From contig JAJEGS010000039.1 in the NCBI GenBank assembly GCA_022819745.1, forward strand, positions 310,001-374,000: DNA of 64,000 bases, written 5' to 3'. This document shows, in pieces, positions 44,382-53,659 of this stretch. The translations under genes were made by a program, and so were the position numbers. The notes beneath the pieces are model-generated. The model had not been told where the DNA came from. It saw nothing but the letters and a program-made list of their open reading frames with translations, and did no database searches. Origin of the DNA: Candidatus Latescibacterota bacterium (GTDB lineage Bacteria; Latescibacterota; UBA2968; UBA8231). Positions within the stretch are counted from its first letter, which is position 1; every line of letters begins with the position of its first letter.

Positions 44382-47300
44382 ATGCCCACCGACACCTCCG
44401 AACGCGGCCTCGAACGCCTCATCTGCACAGCCCTAACCGGCCATCCCTGCGACCCACCTTTAGGTCCCACCGTAGGCGAACCACCTGCCCGCTACGCCGG
44501 AGTCGGTTGGGCCGGCGGCAACTTCCACGACTACGACCGCGAATACTGCGTCGATCTAGCCCAGCTCTCCGCCTTCCTCCGCGCCACCCAGCCCGAAGCA
44601 GCAGAATCCCTCGACTTGTCCGAGGCCAGCCCCACACGCCGCCGGTTCCTAGCCCGGCTCCAAGGCGAAATCACCAAACGCGGCACCATCGACGTGCTGC
44701 GCCACGGCATCAAGCACGAAGCGCACAACCTAGACCTAATTCTACGGCACGCCTTCAGCCGACAACCCAGAAGCCCAAGAGCGCTTCAAACAAAACCGCT
44801 TCACCGTCACCCGCCAGCTTCGCTACAGCCGCGACGAAACCCAGCGCGCCCTCGACATCGGCCTGTTCATCAACGGCCTGCCAGTCTTCACCTTCGAGCT
44901 AAAAAACAGCCTCACCAAACAGACGGTAGCCGACGCCGTCCAGCAGTATCAGCGCGACCGCAACCCGCGCGAGAAACTGTTCGAGTTCGGCCGCTGCGTC
45001 GCCCACTTCGCGCTCGACGAAAACGAAATCCGCTTCTGCACCCACCTCAGCGGCAAGACCTCCTGGTTCCTCCCCTTCAACCGAGGCTGGAACGACGGCG
45101 CTGGAAACCCACCCAATCCCAACGGCCTGGCCATCGACTACCTGTGGCGAGAAGTACTCCCCCGTGAGAGCCTGACCAATATCCTAGAAAACTACGCCCA
45201 AGTAGTAGAATCGAAAGACGAGAAAACGGGCAAGAAGAAGCAGACCCAGATCTGGCCCCGCTACCATCAACTCGACGTAGTGCGCCGCCTGCTCGCCGAC
45301 GCGCGTATCCACGGCGTAGGACAGCGCTACCTAATCCAACACTCGGCCGGCAGCGGCAAGAGCAACTCCATCGCCTGGCTAGCCCACCAATTAATCGGCC
45401 TAGAGAAAGACAGCGCTCCAGTCTTCGACTCAATCATCGTCGTCACCGACCGCCTCATCCTCGACCGCCAGATCCGCGACACCATCAAGCAGTATTCCCA
45501 AGTATCGGCGACGATAGGACACGCCGACCGCTCGGGCGACCTGCGCCGATTCATCGAGAGCGGCAAGAAAATCATCATCTCGACGATCCAGAAATTCCCC
45601 TTCATCCTCGACGAGATCGGCAACCAGCAGCGCGGACGGCACTTCGCCATCATCATCGACGAAGCCCACTCCAGCCAAGGCGGTCGCACCGGTGCCGCCA
45701 TGGCGCAGGCGCTCTCCGAGGCAGGCGCAGAAGAGGAAGAAGAAACCTTCGAGGACCAGATCAACCGCCTGATGGAGTCGCGCAAGCTGCTCCCCAACGC
45801 CAGCTACTTCGCCTTCACCGCCACGCCCAAAAACAAGACGCTGGAAATCTTCGGTGCCCCGAACCCGCAGGCCGACGGCAAGGTCAGCCACCACGCCTTC
45901 CACAGCTACACCATGAAACAGGCGATCCAAGAGGGGTTCATCCTCGACGTGCTCGCCCACTACATGCCGGTGCAGAGCTACTACAAGCTCGCCAAAACAG
46001 TGGAAGAAGACCCAGAATTCGACGTCAACAAGGCCCAAAAGAAACTGCGCCGCTTCGTCGAGAGCAGCGACCACGCGATTGGACTCAAAGCCCAGATCAT
46101 GGTCGATCACTTCCACGACCAAGTGCTGGCGCAAAACAAAATCGGCGGCCAAGCGCGGGCCATGGTGGTCACCAACGGCATCGAGCGCGCCATCCAGTAC
46201 TACCACGCAATCCGCGACTACCTGCAGGAGCGCAAGAGCCGCTACCGGGCTATCGTCGCCTTCTCCGGCGAGCACGAGTTCGGCGGCGAGAAAGTCACCG
46301 AAGCATCGCTGAACGGCTTCCCCTCCGCCCAGATCGCCGGGCAGTTCCAAGAAGACCCCTACCGCTTCCTAGTCTGCGCCGACAAATTCCAGACAGGGTA
46401 CGACGAACCCCTGCTGCACACCATGTACGTGGACAAGACGCTGTCCAGCATCAAGGCGGTGCAAACCCCTCTCCCGCCTCAACCGGGCGCATCCCAAGAA
46501 GCACGACGTGTTCGTACTCGATTTCCTCAACGACGCCGACACCATCCGCGACGCCTTCGCCGACTATTACCGCGCGACCATCCTAGCTGACGAAACCGAC
46601 CCCAACAAACTGCACGACTTGCAGACGAGCCTAGACCGCGCCCAAGTCTATTCCGACGAACAAATCGACGACCTTGTCGAGCGCTACCTCGGCGGTGCCC
46701 AGCGCGACCAACTCGACCCAATCCTCGACGCCTGCGTGGCGGCCTACAAAACCGATCTGGACGAGGACGGCCAAGTGGAGTTCAAAGGCAACGCCAAGGG
46801 CTTCGTGCGAACCTACGCCTTCCTCTCGTCCGTGCTTCCCTACAACGACGCCGGCTGGGAGAAGCGCTCAATCTTCCTGAACTTCCTGATTCCAAAGCTG
46901 CCCACTCCCAAGGAAGAAGATCTGTCGAAGGGCATCCTCGACGCCATCGACCTAGACAGCTACCGGGTCGAAAAGCAAGCGATGCAGCAGATCCTGCTGC
47001 CGGACGAGGACGCCGCAGTCGATCCAGTGCCGACCACCGGCGGCGGTCACCGCACCGAGCCGGAGCTGGACCGGCTGTCGAACATCCTCAAGACGTTCAA
47101 CGATCTGTTCGGCGATATCGCCTGGGAAGACGCCGACCGCGTGGGGGAACTCATCACCAAGACCATCCCGTCCCGGGTAGCTGCAGACGCTGCCTTCAAG
47201 AATGCGCGGCAAAACTCGGACGCCGCCAACTCCCGCATCGAGCACGATAAGGCGCTGCTGCGGGTCATGACGAACGTCATGAAGGACGACACCGAACTCT

Positions 47301-47389
47301 TCAAACAGTTCATGGACAACGAGGGTTTCAAGCGCTGGATGACCGACAGGGTATTCGAGTTGGCCTGCGAGCAGACGAGTGCGCCTTGA
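44382..47389 (+). pseudogene. hsdR: type I restriction subunit HsdR, disrupted by two single-base frameshifts
   Basis: From ATG 44382 the start reads 'MPTDTSERGLERLICTALTG'. An extra A near 44738-44739 shifts the frame before 'YGTPSADNPEAQERFKQNRF', and an extra C in the run 46466-46469 shifts it again before 'LSRLNRAHPKKHDVFVLDFL'. Between are the nuclease domain ('GLPVFTFELKNS', where E-x-K is the PD-(D/E)xK core), Walker A 'SAGSGKSNSIAWL' and DEAH box 'IIIDEAHSSQGG'. Pieced together it is a full-length subunit of about 1000 residues. The lesions are either real inactivation or assembly indels; without them restriction would be intact. Confidence 0.88.
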
Positions 47390-47494
47390 GCGGCGTTTTC
47401 CGTCGTCTCCATCTCCTATCCAGCCTCGATCCTCGTGGACGAGACCGTCTCGCGCATTACCGCAAATGTCCTTGAACGCTTTGGCGCGGCATAG
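47390..47494 (+). pseudogene. 3'-end fragment of a DMFase-like gene
   Basis: The frame from GCG 47390, directly after the hsdR stop, reads '[20 protein letters not shown]' and ends '...ERFGAA' at 47494, matching the last 34 residues of the gene at 33472-35055. DNA similarity is about 85% by eye and continues past the stop (GCATAGCCAAGGCA shared) for some 35 bp. It is the right flank of the restriction island and lies just before queF. Confidence 0.9.
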
Positions 47495-47555
47495 CCAAGG
47501 CATCCATTTGGCCTTATCTTTAAGTGTTTTTAGGCTGTTAGGAGACGAAATTTTC

Positions 47556-47915
47556 ATGGCTACCGAGCCGAGCAAAGACCTAGCGGTTTTTGCCAATCCC
47601 CATCCGGACCGCGACTACACAATCGAGTTCTCGTGTCCGGAATTCACTTCGATATGTCCCGTAACCGGGCAACCCGATTTCGGCACCATCCACATCCGCT
47701 ACGTGCCCGACCAACAGTGCATTGAGCTCAAATCGCTCAAGCTCTACCTGTGGTCCTTTCGCCAAGAAGGCGCTTACTACGAAGCGGTCACCAACACCAT
47801 CCTCAACGATTTGGTGGCCGCCTGCGCGCCGCGGCGCATGACCGTAGTGGGAGAATTCAATGTGCGCGGAGGCATTTCCGCCGTCGTAACGGCCGAATTT
47901 GCCCCACAGCCCTAA
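47556..47915 (+). CDS. queF: NADPH-dependent 7-cyano-7-deazaguanine reductase QueF (short type)
   Basis: ATG 47556 follows AGGAG (47540-47544) and gives 119 residues; the longer frame from 47379 runs through the DMFase fragment. '[19 protein letters not shown]' places the catalytic Cys at 34 and Asp at 41, the spacing seen in the family, and '[14 protein letters not shown]' is the QueF motif. The enzyme reduces preQ0 to preQ1 with NADPH in queuosine synthesis, so preQ1 and tRNA queuosine are the likely end use of QueC as well. The length suits the unimodular class. Confidence 0.96.
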   Translation: MATEPSKDLAVFANPHPDRDYTIEFSCPEFTSICPVTGQPDFGTIHIRYVPDQQCIELKSLKLYLWSFRQEGAYYEAVTNTILNDLVAACAPRRMTVVGEFNVRGGISAVVTAEFAPQP

Positions 47916-47954
47916 CGCCCGGAGACATATCATTTTATCGAATGGAGATTTACA

Positions 47955-48806
47955 ATGGAAGAAGTACGCCAAGACGCCGCTGAGACGGCAACAGAAGAAG
48001 GATCGGAGGAAAACAGCAGCCGGCAGGACCGGGCGTGGTTTCCCTACATCACCAAGGTGCAGTTCGAGCGGTTCCTCTCTCGGCTGGAGACCAAGATCCC
48101 CGACCAAATCGACCGCGACTACGTGCGGCCTATTATTCGCACCCCGTCGATGATTCACCGCTTTTTGCGCGGCATCGAGTCCATGAACCTGACCGACCGC
48201 GACCAAAAGCCCACGGAGCTATTATTGCGGATAGTCCCCAAGGATACGCGCAAATTCGCCCTTGCCGAAGTGGTCCGCGACCTCTACAAAGACCTGCTGC
48301 CGGAGTGGGAGCAAAACAACGGCAACATGAGTGACGACGCCATTGTCGATTACTTCCGCAACCGCACCGGTATGGGGCGCGATTCGGCCAACAAGATGAA
48401 GATGTTTTTCAAATACCTCATCGCCGAGGCTGATTTCGGCGACCCCTCCGCCCCGCAAGAGGAAGCGGCCGCCGAACCCGAGCCCCAAGACGAAACTCCC
48501 GAACCCACACCCAAAAAGGAGGCTCGCAGCGCCCGCGAACCCGCCCCCAAGGAGCGCTCCGGGCGCGACGGACGCACCAAGCGCACCAGTTCCGACCGCC
48601 AAGAACGACAAGAGCGACAAGACCGTTCGGAACGCTCCGAACGACAAGAACGCCAAGAACGCCCCTTAACTGAGACGCAGCGAGCCTATCTAGAGACCCT
48701 CCAGTCCATGGTCCAGATCAAAATCGACGGCGACTGGGACGAAGACATGATCCGCCTCGCCTTCGACCGTCTGGAGCGGCTCTTCGACCGCTTGCGGCGC
48801 GCCTGA
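47955..48806 (+). CDS. DUF5343-like protein with an Arg/Gln/Glu-rich low-complexity region
   Basis: A 283-aa soluble protein. Residues about 30-160 resemble DUF5343: 'YVRPIIRTPSMIHRFLRGIESMNLTD', 'KFALAEVVRDLYKDLL' and 'GRDSANKMKMFFKYLIAEA', a helical fold often seen as a DNA- or protein-binding module. Residues about 165-240 are Pro/Glu then Arg/Gln/Glu repeats (QERQERQDRSERSERQER), probably disordered. A short helical tail closes it. Function is unknown. It lies 39 bp after queF. Confidence 0.6.
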   Translation: MEEVRQDAAETATEEGSEENSSRQDRAWFPYITKVQFERFLSRLETKIPDQIDRDYVRPIIRTPSMIHRFLRGIESMNLTDRDQKPTELLLRIVPKDTRKFALAEVVRDLYKDLLPEWEQNNGNMSDDAIVDYFRNRTGMGRDSANKMKMFFKYLIAEADFGDPSAPQEEAAAEPEPQDETPEPTPKKEARSAREPAPKERSGRDGRTKRTSSDRQERQERQDRSERSERQERQERPLTETQRAYLETLQSMVQIKIDGDWDEDMIRLAFDRLERLFDRLRRA

Positions 48807-48817
48807 TTCAAAATAGA

Positions 48818-48851
48818 GTTCGCGCCTACGATTGTCCCCGTAGGCGCGAAC
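48818..48851. terminator. inverted repeat after the DUF5343-like gene, possible terminator without T-tract
   Basis: A perfect 13-bp stem (GTTCGCGCCTACG at 48818-48830 with 48839-48851) and 8-nt loop lie between two co-directional genes. No T run follows, so factor-independent termination is doubtful; it may be a REP-like or processing element. It favours the ATG at 48865 as the next start. Confidence 0.45.
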
Positions 48852-48864
48852 GATGAGACATCTT

Positions 48865-49992
48865 ATGAACAACTACCGCATTGCGATTATCGGTCTCGGC
48901 GGCATGGGCGGGCATCACGCGGAGGCCGTGCAGTTAGAGGCGAACTGCGAACTAGTCGCCGGAGCGGAAATCAACCCCGAGCGGGCGGCAGCATGGGGAG
49001 AGCGCTTTGGTGTCCAAGCCCTCTATGACGACTACGAGAAGATGCTCGATGAGCAACAGCCCGACCTCGTCATCGTCCCAACGCAAGCACCCATGCACCA
49101 CCAGCCGACGATTGCCGCAGCCCAGCGCGGCATCCACGTGTTCTGCGAAAAGCCGATTGCCCTGAACCTCATCGAAGCCGACGAGATGGTTGCAACCTGC
49201 GACCAGCACGGCGTCAAGTTTGCCATCAACCACATCAAACGCGCCAGCCCGTACAATCGCCATGCCCTCGCGCTGATCGACCAAGGCGCAATCGGCCAAG
49301 TGGTGTTGCTGCAGGCAACCGACAAAGGGGGCCGCAAGGTGGGCAACTCGCTGATGGAGATGGGCACCCATCTCTACGATTGGGTGCGTCTGTTTGGCGG
49401 CGATGTCGAGTGGACGCACGCGCACCTCGTGCAGATGGATGGACGCGAGTCAACCGTTGGCGACATCAAACACACCCAAGAGGTGCATCCGAAAGACCGC
49501 GATGCAGGAATTGTGCTTGGCGAGCGCGGGCACGCCTCGTTTCGCTTTGCCAACGGCATCCATGCAGACGTGCAGTTCCTCGCCCAGCCGCAGACCAACG
49601 ACAATGGCTACGGCATTGACATCATCGGCACCGAAGGGCGCATCGCCGTGCGGGAGAGCGTGGGTACGACGATGTTTATCCACAAAGGACAACACAAGAC
49701 GCCGGCCGAGGCGTGGGAACCCGTGCATCTGCCCGCCGAAGATCTCGACGAGCAAGGCAATCCACGCGATAGGACATCCATACGCTTGCTCTTGCAGCGC
49801 CTCATGCTGCGCGACCTCATCGCCGCCATTGAGGAGGACCGGGATCCGTTTGCAAGCGGCAGAGACGGTCGGGATTGTCTCGAAATGATTCAGGCGACGT
49901 GGGAATCACATCGGCGCAAGGCGCGAGTGTCCATGCCGCTCACGCCGCGCGAACACCCGCTCGAACGATGGCGCGCCGACGCGGTCGATTGA
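48865..49992 (+). CDS. Gfo/Idh/MocA-family oxidoreductase
   Basis: ATG 48865 leads straight into the Rossmann motif 'YRIAIIGLGGMGGHHAEAV'; the longer frame from 48853 would start in the hairpin. The 375-aa product has 'CEKPIALNL' with the catalytic Lys and 'NSLMEMGTHLYDWVRLFGGD' in the C-terminal domain. NAD(P)-dependent oxidation of a sugar or polyol is expected, the substrate being unreadable. A second family member truncates at the left edge of the window. It converges on accA; between them is only a 6-bp GC stem (50000-50015) without a T run. Confidence 0.93.
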   Translation: MNNYRIAIIGLGGMGGHHAEAVQLEANCELVAGAEINPERAAAWGERFGVQALYDDYEKMLDEQQPDLVIVPTQAPMHHQPTIAAAQRGIHVFCEKPIALNLIEADEMVATCDQHGVKFAINHIKRASPYNRHALALIDQGAIGQVVLLQATDKGGRKVGNSLMEMGTHLYDWVRLFGGDVEWTHAHLVQMDGRESTVGDIKHTQEVHPKDRDAGIVLGERGHASFRFANGIHADVQFLAQPQTNDNGYGIDIIGTEGRIAVRESVGTTMFIHKGQHKTPAEAWEPVHLPAEDLDEQGNPRDRTSIRLLLQRLMLRDLIAAIEEDRDPFASGRDGRDCLEMIQATWESHRRKARVSMPLTPREHPLERWRADAVD

Positions 49993-50039
49993 TAGTGCCC
50001 CGCTGCGCCCAGCGGAGTTGCAACGCCTCTTAGAGAACC

Positions 50040-51002
50040 CTACTCCTCAAAGCGCGCCATCGCCGCAAACTTGTCCAGCCGTTGAGCGATTAGCTTTTCT
50101 GGGTCGAGTCGCTGAAGCTCGGCTAGCGCATCTTGTACGCAACGCTTGAGCGCGGAGGCCGCATTATCCCAGTCGTGGTGCGCACCGCCCAACGGCTCGG
50201 GCACGATGCGGTCGATGATACCCTCCTTCTGCAGATCTTTAGCCGTGAGCTTGAGGGCCTCGGCCGCCTCCTCTCGGCGCTCGCGCACCTTGAACAGGAT
50301 CGTCGAGCAACTCTCCGGCACAATCACCGAATAACAGGCGTGCTCCAGCATCAGGATCCGGTCACCAACCGTAATGCCAATGGCACCGCCGCTGAAGGCT
50401 TGACCAATGATGGCCACGACGATAGGCACCGGCAGATGCGACATTTCGTAGAGGTTGCGGGCGATGGCCTCAGCTTGACCCCGCTCTTCGGCCTCAATCC
50501 CGGGATAGGCACCCGAGGTATCGACTAAGGTCAAGACTGGCAATTTGAACTTGGCCGCCATCTGCATCAGGCGGCGGGCCTTGCGATACCCTTCTGGATG
50601 CGGCATACCGAAGTTGCGCTTCTGCCGCTCTTCGAGATTGCGTCCACTCTGGATGCCGATGACCATGACCGATTCGTCGTTCAGCCGCGCCGGCCCGCCG
50701 ATGACCGAGGGGTCGTCGGCAAAAAGGCGGTCGCCGTGTAACTCGGTAAAATCTGACAGCATCCGCTCGACGTAATCGAGCGCGTACGGACGGTTCGGGT
50801 GCCGCGCGATCTGCACCCGCTGCCAAGAACTGAGATTGGCGTAGATTTCTCTGCGCTTCTTCGCAGCCTGCGCTTCGAGCTTGCGCACGCCCTCATCCAA
50901 ATTCAAGCCATCGGCTTCGGCTTGGCTTTTTAGCTCGTCGATTTTCTTTTGTAGCTCGACGAGGTCGCGTTCAAAATCGAGGTAAAATCCACTGTTATTC
51001 AC
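50040..51002 (-). CDS. accA: acetyl-CoA carboxylase carboxyltransferase subunit alpha
   Basis: A 320-aa protein, the usual length. 'FYLDFERDLVELQKKIDELK' is the N-terminal coiled helix and 'SSWQRVQIARHPNRPYALDYV' the family start; 'GQAFSGGAIGITVGDRI' and 'YSVIVPESCSTILF' belong to the crotonase-like carboxyltransferase core. With AccD, AccB and AccC it makes malonyl-CoA for fatty acids. It is the last gene of the ilv-leu-arg operon, 31 bp after the aminotransferase. accD is not in the window. Confidence 0.96.
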   Translation of the reverse strand: MNNSGFYLDFERDLVELQKKIDELKSQAEADGLNLDEGVRKLEAQAAKKRREIYANLSSWQRVQIARHPNRPYALDYVERMLSDFTELHGDRLFADDPSVIGGPARLNDESVMVIGIQSGRNLEERQKRNFGMPHPEGYRKARRLMQMAAKFKLPVLTLVDTSGAYPGIEAEERGQAEAIARNLYEMSHLPVPIVVAIIGQAFSGGAIGITVGDRILMLEHACYSVIVPESCSTILFKVRERREEAAEALKLTAKDLQKEGIIDRIVPEPLGGAHHDWDNAASALKRCVQDALAELQRLDPEKLIAQRLDKFAAMARFEE

Positions 51003-51033
51003 CGGACAAAACCTCCTAGGTTAAATTCGCAAT

Positions 51034-52215
51034 TCACGCCAACGCACCTAGCGCCGCCTCAACTCGGTCCAGCGCCTTTTCAAGCAGGTCCAGCGACGTG
51101 GCGTAGGAAAGCCGGATGTGCTCGTAGGTGCCAAACCCAGCACCGGGCACACAAGCCACCTTGGCCTCTTCAAGCAAGTACTCGCACAATGCTACTGAAT
51201 CGCGGACCTTACTACCGTAGTACGCGGAAACATCGGGATAAGCGTAAAAGGCCCCCGATGGCAACGTGCATTCCACGCCCTCTATGGCGTTGAGGCGCTC
51301 GACCATGTAGCGCCGCCGCTCATCAAAGGCCTGGCGCATTTCCTCGACCGACTCCTGCGGGCCATCGAGCGCCTCGACAGCCGCTTTCTGCGCCATCGAC
51401 GAAGGGTGCGACACCTCTTGGCTTTGCACCTTGTTCATTCCGGCGATAATCTCCTCGCTGGCACCCGTATAGCCGATGCGCCAGCCGGTCATCGAATAGG
51501 CCTTCGATACTCCATTGACCACAATGCTAAATTCCTTGGCCTCCGGACTACAAGCGGCAATCGAGTGGTGCTCAGCTCCGTCGTAGATCAGCTTCTCGTA
51601 GATTTCATCGCTGAGCACATAGACCTCGTGCTCGACGGCCACTGCCGCCAAACTCTCCAACTCTTCGCGGGTGTACACCGCGCCGCTGGGATTAGACGGC
51701 GAGCACAAAAAGAGCATCCGCGTGCGGGGCGTGATGGCAGCGCGGAACTCGTCCGCAGTCAGCTTAAGTCCATTAGCAGCCTGGGTCTCGACGATCACCG
51801 GCTCGCCGCCCACTATCCGCGGCTGCTCGCAGTAGGTCACCCAATACGGCGTGGGGATAATGACCTCGTCGCCGGGGTTGACCAGCGCCGCCACCGCCAA
51901 AAAGAGCGAGTGCTTGGCCCCATTGTTGACGATCACTTCGTCGGTGGTGTAAACCAAGCCATTGTCGCGCTCGAATTTGCGGCAGATCGCCTCCTTGAGC
52001 TCGATGATCCCCGACCCCGGCGTGGTGTACTTGGTAAAGCCCTCAACAATGGCGCGGATGCCAGCGTCTTTGACGTTTTGCGGCGTATCGAAATCCGGCT
52101 CGCCCGCCGACAGGGAAACCACGTCGATACCAGCGCGCTGCATAGCCGCAGCCCGCGCCGAAATCTGCATGGTGACCGACGGCTGGACGCGCTGTACATT
52201 GTGCGAAAGTGGCAT
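51034..52215 (-). CDS. class I PLP-dependent aminotransferase (aspartate aminotransferase-like)
   Basis: A 393-aa enzyme. 'SLSAGEPDFDTP' and 'GSGIIELKEAI' open the fold, 'PSNPSGAVYTREEL' contains the substrate-carboxylate Asn, and the PLP lysine is K238 in 'NGVSKAYSMTGWRIGY'. It fits the AspC/AspB-type subgroup Igamma, which uses aspartate/glutamate and often prephenate or alanine. In this operon it could supply the amino-transfer step of branched-chain or arginine synthesis, but no BCAT is visible. It starts 6 bp after argJ. Confidence 0.93.
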   Translation of the reverse strand: MPLSHNVQRVQPSVTMQISARAAAMQRAGIDVVSLSAGEPDFDTPQNVKDAGIRAIVEGFTKYTTPGSGIIELKEAICRKFERDNGLVYTTDEVIVNNGAKHSLFLAVAALVNPGDEVIIPTPYWVTYCEQPRIVGGEPVIVETQAANGLKLTADEFRAAITPRTRMLFLCSPSNPSGAVYTREELESLAAVAVEHEVYVLSDEIYEKLIYDGAEHHSIAACSPEAKEFSIVVNGVSKAYSMTGWRIGYTGASEEIIAGMNKVQSQEVSHPSSMAQKAAVEALDGPQESVEEMRQAFDERRRYMVERLNAIEGVECTLPSGAFYAYPDVSAYYGSKVRDSVALCEYLLEEAKVACVPGAGFGTYEHIRLSYATSLDLLEKALDRVEAALGALA

Positions 52216-52221
52216 AGTTCC

Positions 52222-53415
52222 TCAGGTGGTGTATTCGGCGTTCAGGCGCACGTACTCGTACGTCAGATCGCAGGTAAAAATTTCAGCCGCGGCCTTGCCC
52301 ATCGCTAAGTCGATGTCAATGGCCATTTCCTCCGCCTGCATGGCCGCGCTCAGCTTATCCTCGTCAAAATCGAGACCCGCGCCGTTGCCGTAGATGTCGG
52401 TGCCACACAGCGACACGCACGCCCTCTCGGGGTCAAACTCGACGCCGGCGTACCCCATCGCGCACAGAATGCGTCCCCAGTTGGGATCGTTGCCAAACGC
52501 CGCGGTCTTCACCAAGCTCGAATTGGCCACCGCAATGCCGACTTGTCTCGCTTCCGCTTCGGTCGCGGCACCGCGCACCGCTATGGTGATCAGCTTGGAC
52601 GAGCCCTCGGCGTCGCACGCGATCGCCTGGGCCATCTGCCGGCACGCGTACTCAATGCCCTCGTAGAGGCGCGCGCAATCGCGTTCGCCTAGCTCCGCGC
52701 CGTCGCCATTGGCCATCAAGATCACCGTGTCGCTCGTGCTCATGTCGCCGTCAACCGTAATGCAGTTAAACGTGCGCTGGATGGCCTGCGACAGCAGCTC
52801 TTGCAATTGTCCGCTGGGCACGGCCGCGTCCGTAGTCACCACCGCCAGCATCGTCGCCATGTTGGGTGCGATCATCGCCGCTCCTTTGGCCATCGCTCCA
52901 ACTACGGCGCGGCCCGATTCCAACTCTACCTCGACGGCGCAACTCTTCGGCACAGTGTCCGTAGTCATGATCGCCTCAGCGGCAGTTGCACCGCCTTCCT
53001 CGGACAACGCCGCGACAATCCGCGGGATGCCCGCTTCAATTTTGTCAATCGGCAGCGGCACGCCGATCAAGCCGGTGGAGCAGACCAGCACTTCTTCCGT
53101 TTGCAGACCCAACTCGCTCGCCGTCAAGGCGCACATCCGCCGGGCGTGATCCAAACCGACGTCGCCGTTGCAGACATTGGCGTTGCCGCTGTTGAGAATG
53201 ACGGCCCGCGCCCTGCCATCGGCGAGGTGCTCGCGGTCGATGGCAATTGGCGCGCCCTGCACCTTGTTGGTGGTGTACACCGCGGCGGCATTAGCCGGGC
53301 GTGTCGAATACACCAGCGCCAAATCCTTAGCACCCGATTCCTTAACACCCGTCTGGATGCCAGCCGCCCGGTACCCACTCGGCGCAGTGACCCCACCGCC
53401 CTCGATAATTCTCAT
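52222..53415 (-). CDS. argJ: bifunctional glutamate N-acetyltransferase/amino-acid acetyltransferase ArgJ
   Basis: A 397-aa protein that transfers acetyl groups from N-acetylornithine to glutamate, and in bifunctional forms also from acetyl-CoA, in arginine synthesis. The autocleavage site is at Thr188 in 'APNMATMLAV'. 'RAVILNSGNANVCNG' and 'NDPNWGRILCAMGYAG' are further family signatures. It ends 6 bp before the aminotransferase gene. On its other side a 204-bp insertion separates it from cimA. Confidence 0.96.
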   Translation of the reverse strand: MRIIEGGGVTAPSGYRAAGIQTGVKESGAKDLALVYSTRPANAAAVYTTNKVQGAPIAIDREHLADGRARAVILNSGNANVCNGDVGLDHARRMCALTASELGLQTEEVLVCSTGLIGVPLPIDKIEAGIPRIVAALSEEGGATAAEAIMTTDTVPKSCAVEVELESGRAVVGAMAKGAAMIAPNMATMLAVVTTDAAVPSGQLQELLSQAIQRTFNCITVDGDMSTSDTVILMANGDGAELGERDCARLYEGIEYACRQMAQAIACDAEGSSKLITIAVRGAATEAEARQVGIAVANSSLVKTAAFGNDPNWGRILCAMGYAGVEFDPERACVSLCGTDIYGNGAGLDFDEDKLSAAMQAEEMAIDIDLAMGKAAAEIFTCDLTYEYVRLNAEYTT

Positions 53416-53416
53416 A

Positions 53417-53659
53417 GCACTCAGTCCGTTCCCGTCGCGCAGACCGCTAGCGCAGACCGAAGCTCCTCGGCGAAGTCTTCGCGTAATTCCGCTCCTTCAT
53501 CAGGGTCGCCCAGCATTTCTGAGAGTGTGTGTACAACAATCTCCTGAACAAGTGCTTTAAACTCATCAACTGTTAAATCGGCAACTTTTGCAGAGGTCAT
53601 TGTCTTGCTCCTTGCTTTGGGCACTCAATCCGTTCCCGTCGCGCCGACCGCTAGCTCAG
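53417..53659. repeat. 39-bp near-identical direct repeats (53417-53455 / 53621-53659) flanking a small gene
   Basis: GCACTCAGTCCGTTCCCGTC at 53417 recurs as GCACTCAATCCGTTCCCGTC at 53621, and the match runs on for about 19 more bases with two further differences. The copies are exactly 204 bp apart. They encode the shared C-terminal text 'ATGTD' of cimA and of the small gene, so the small gene ends on a copy of the cimA end. Confidence 0.88.
53421..53600 (-). CDS. small protein of unknown function between cimA and argJ
   Basis: The ATG at 53600 lies 7 bp after AAGGAG, giving 59 residues; a longer frame starts in cimA-adjacent sequence. 'ADLTVDEFKALVQEIVVHTL' and 'GAELREDFAEELRSALA' read as two acidic helices, a family I have seen as small proteins in cyanobacteria and Chloroflexi and which often neighbours toxin-antitoxin genes. 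No partner lies next to it. Its last residues (VCATGTD) are borrowed from the cimA end by the flanking repeat. Confidence 0.6.
   Translation of the reverse strand: MTSAKVADLTVDEFKALVQEIVVHTLSEMLGDPDEGAELREDFAEELRSALAVCATGTD

Noticed and set aside
47379..47915. QueF with a 59-residue N-terminal extension
   Set aside because: The extension runs out of frame through the DMFase-like 3' fragment; ATG 47556 has AGGAG and leads directly into QueF.
50000..50015. Terminator between the Gfo/Idh/MocA gene and accA
   Set aside because: Only a 6-bp stem with a 4-nt loop and no T run on either strand.
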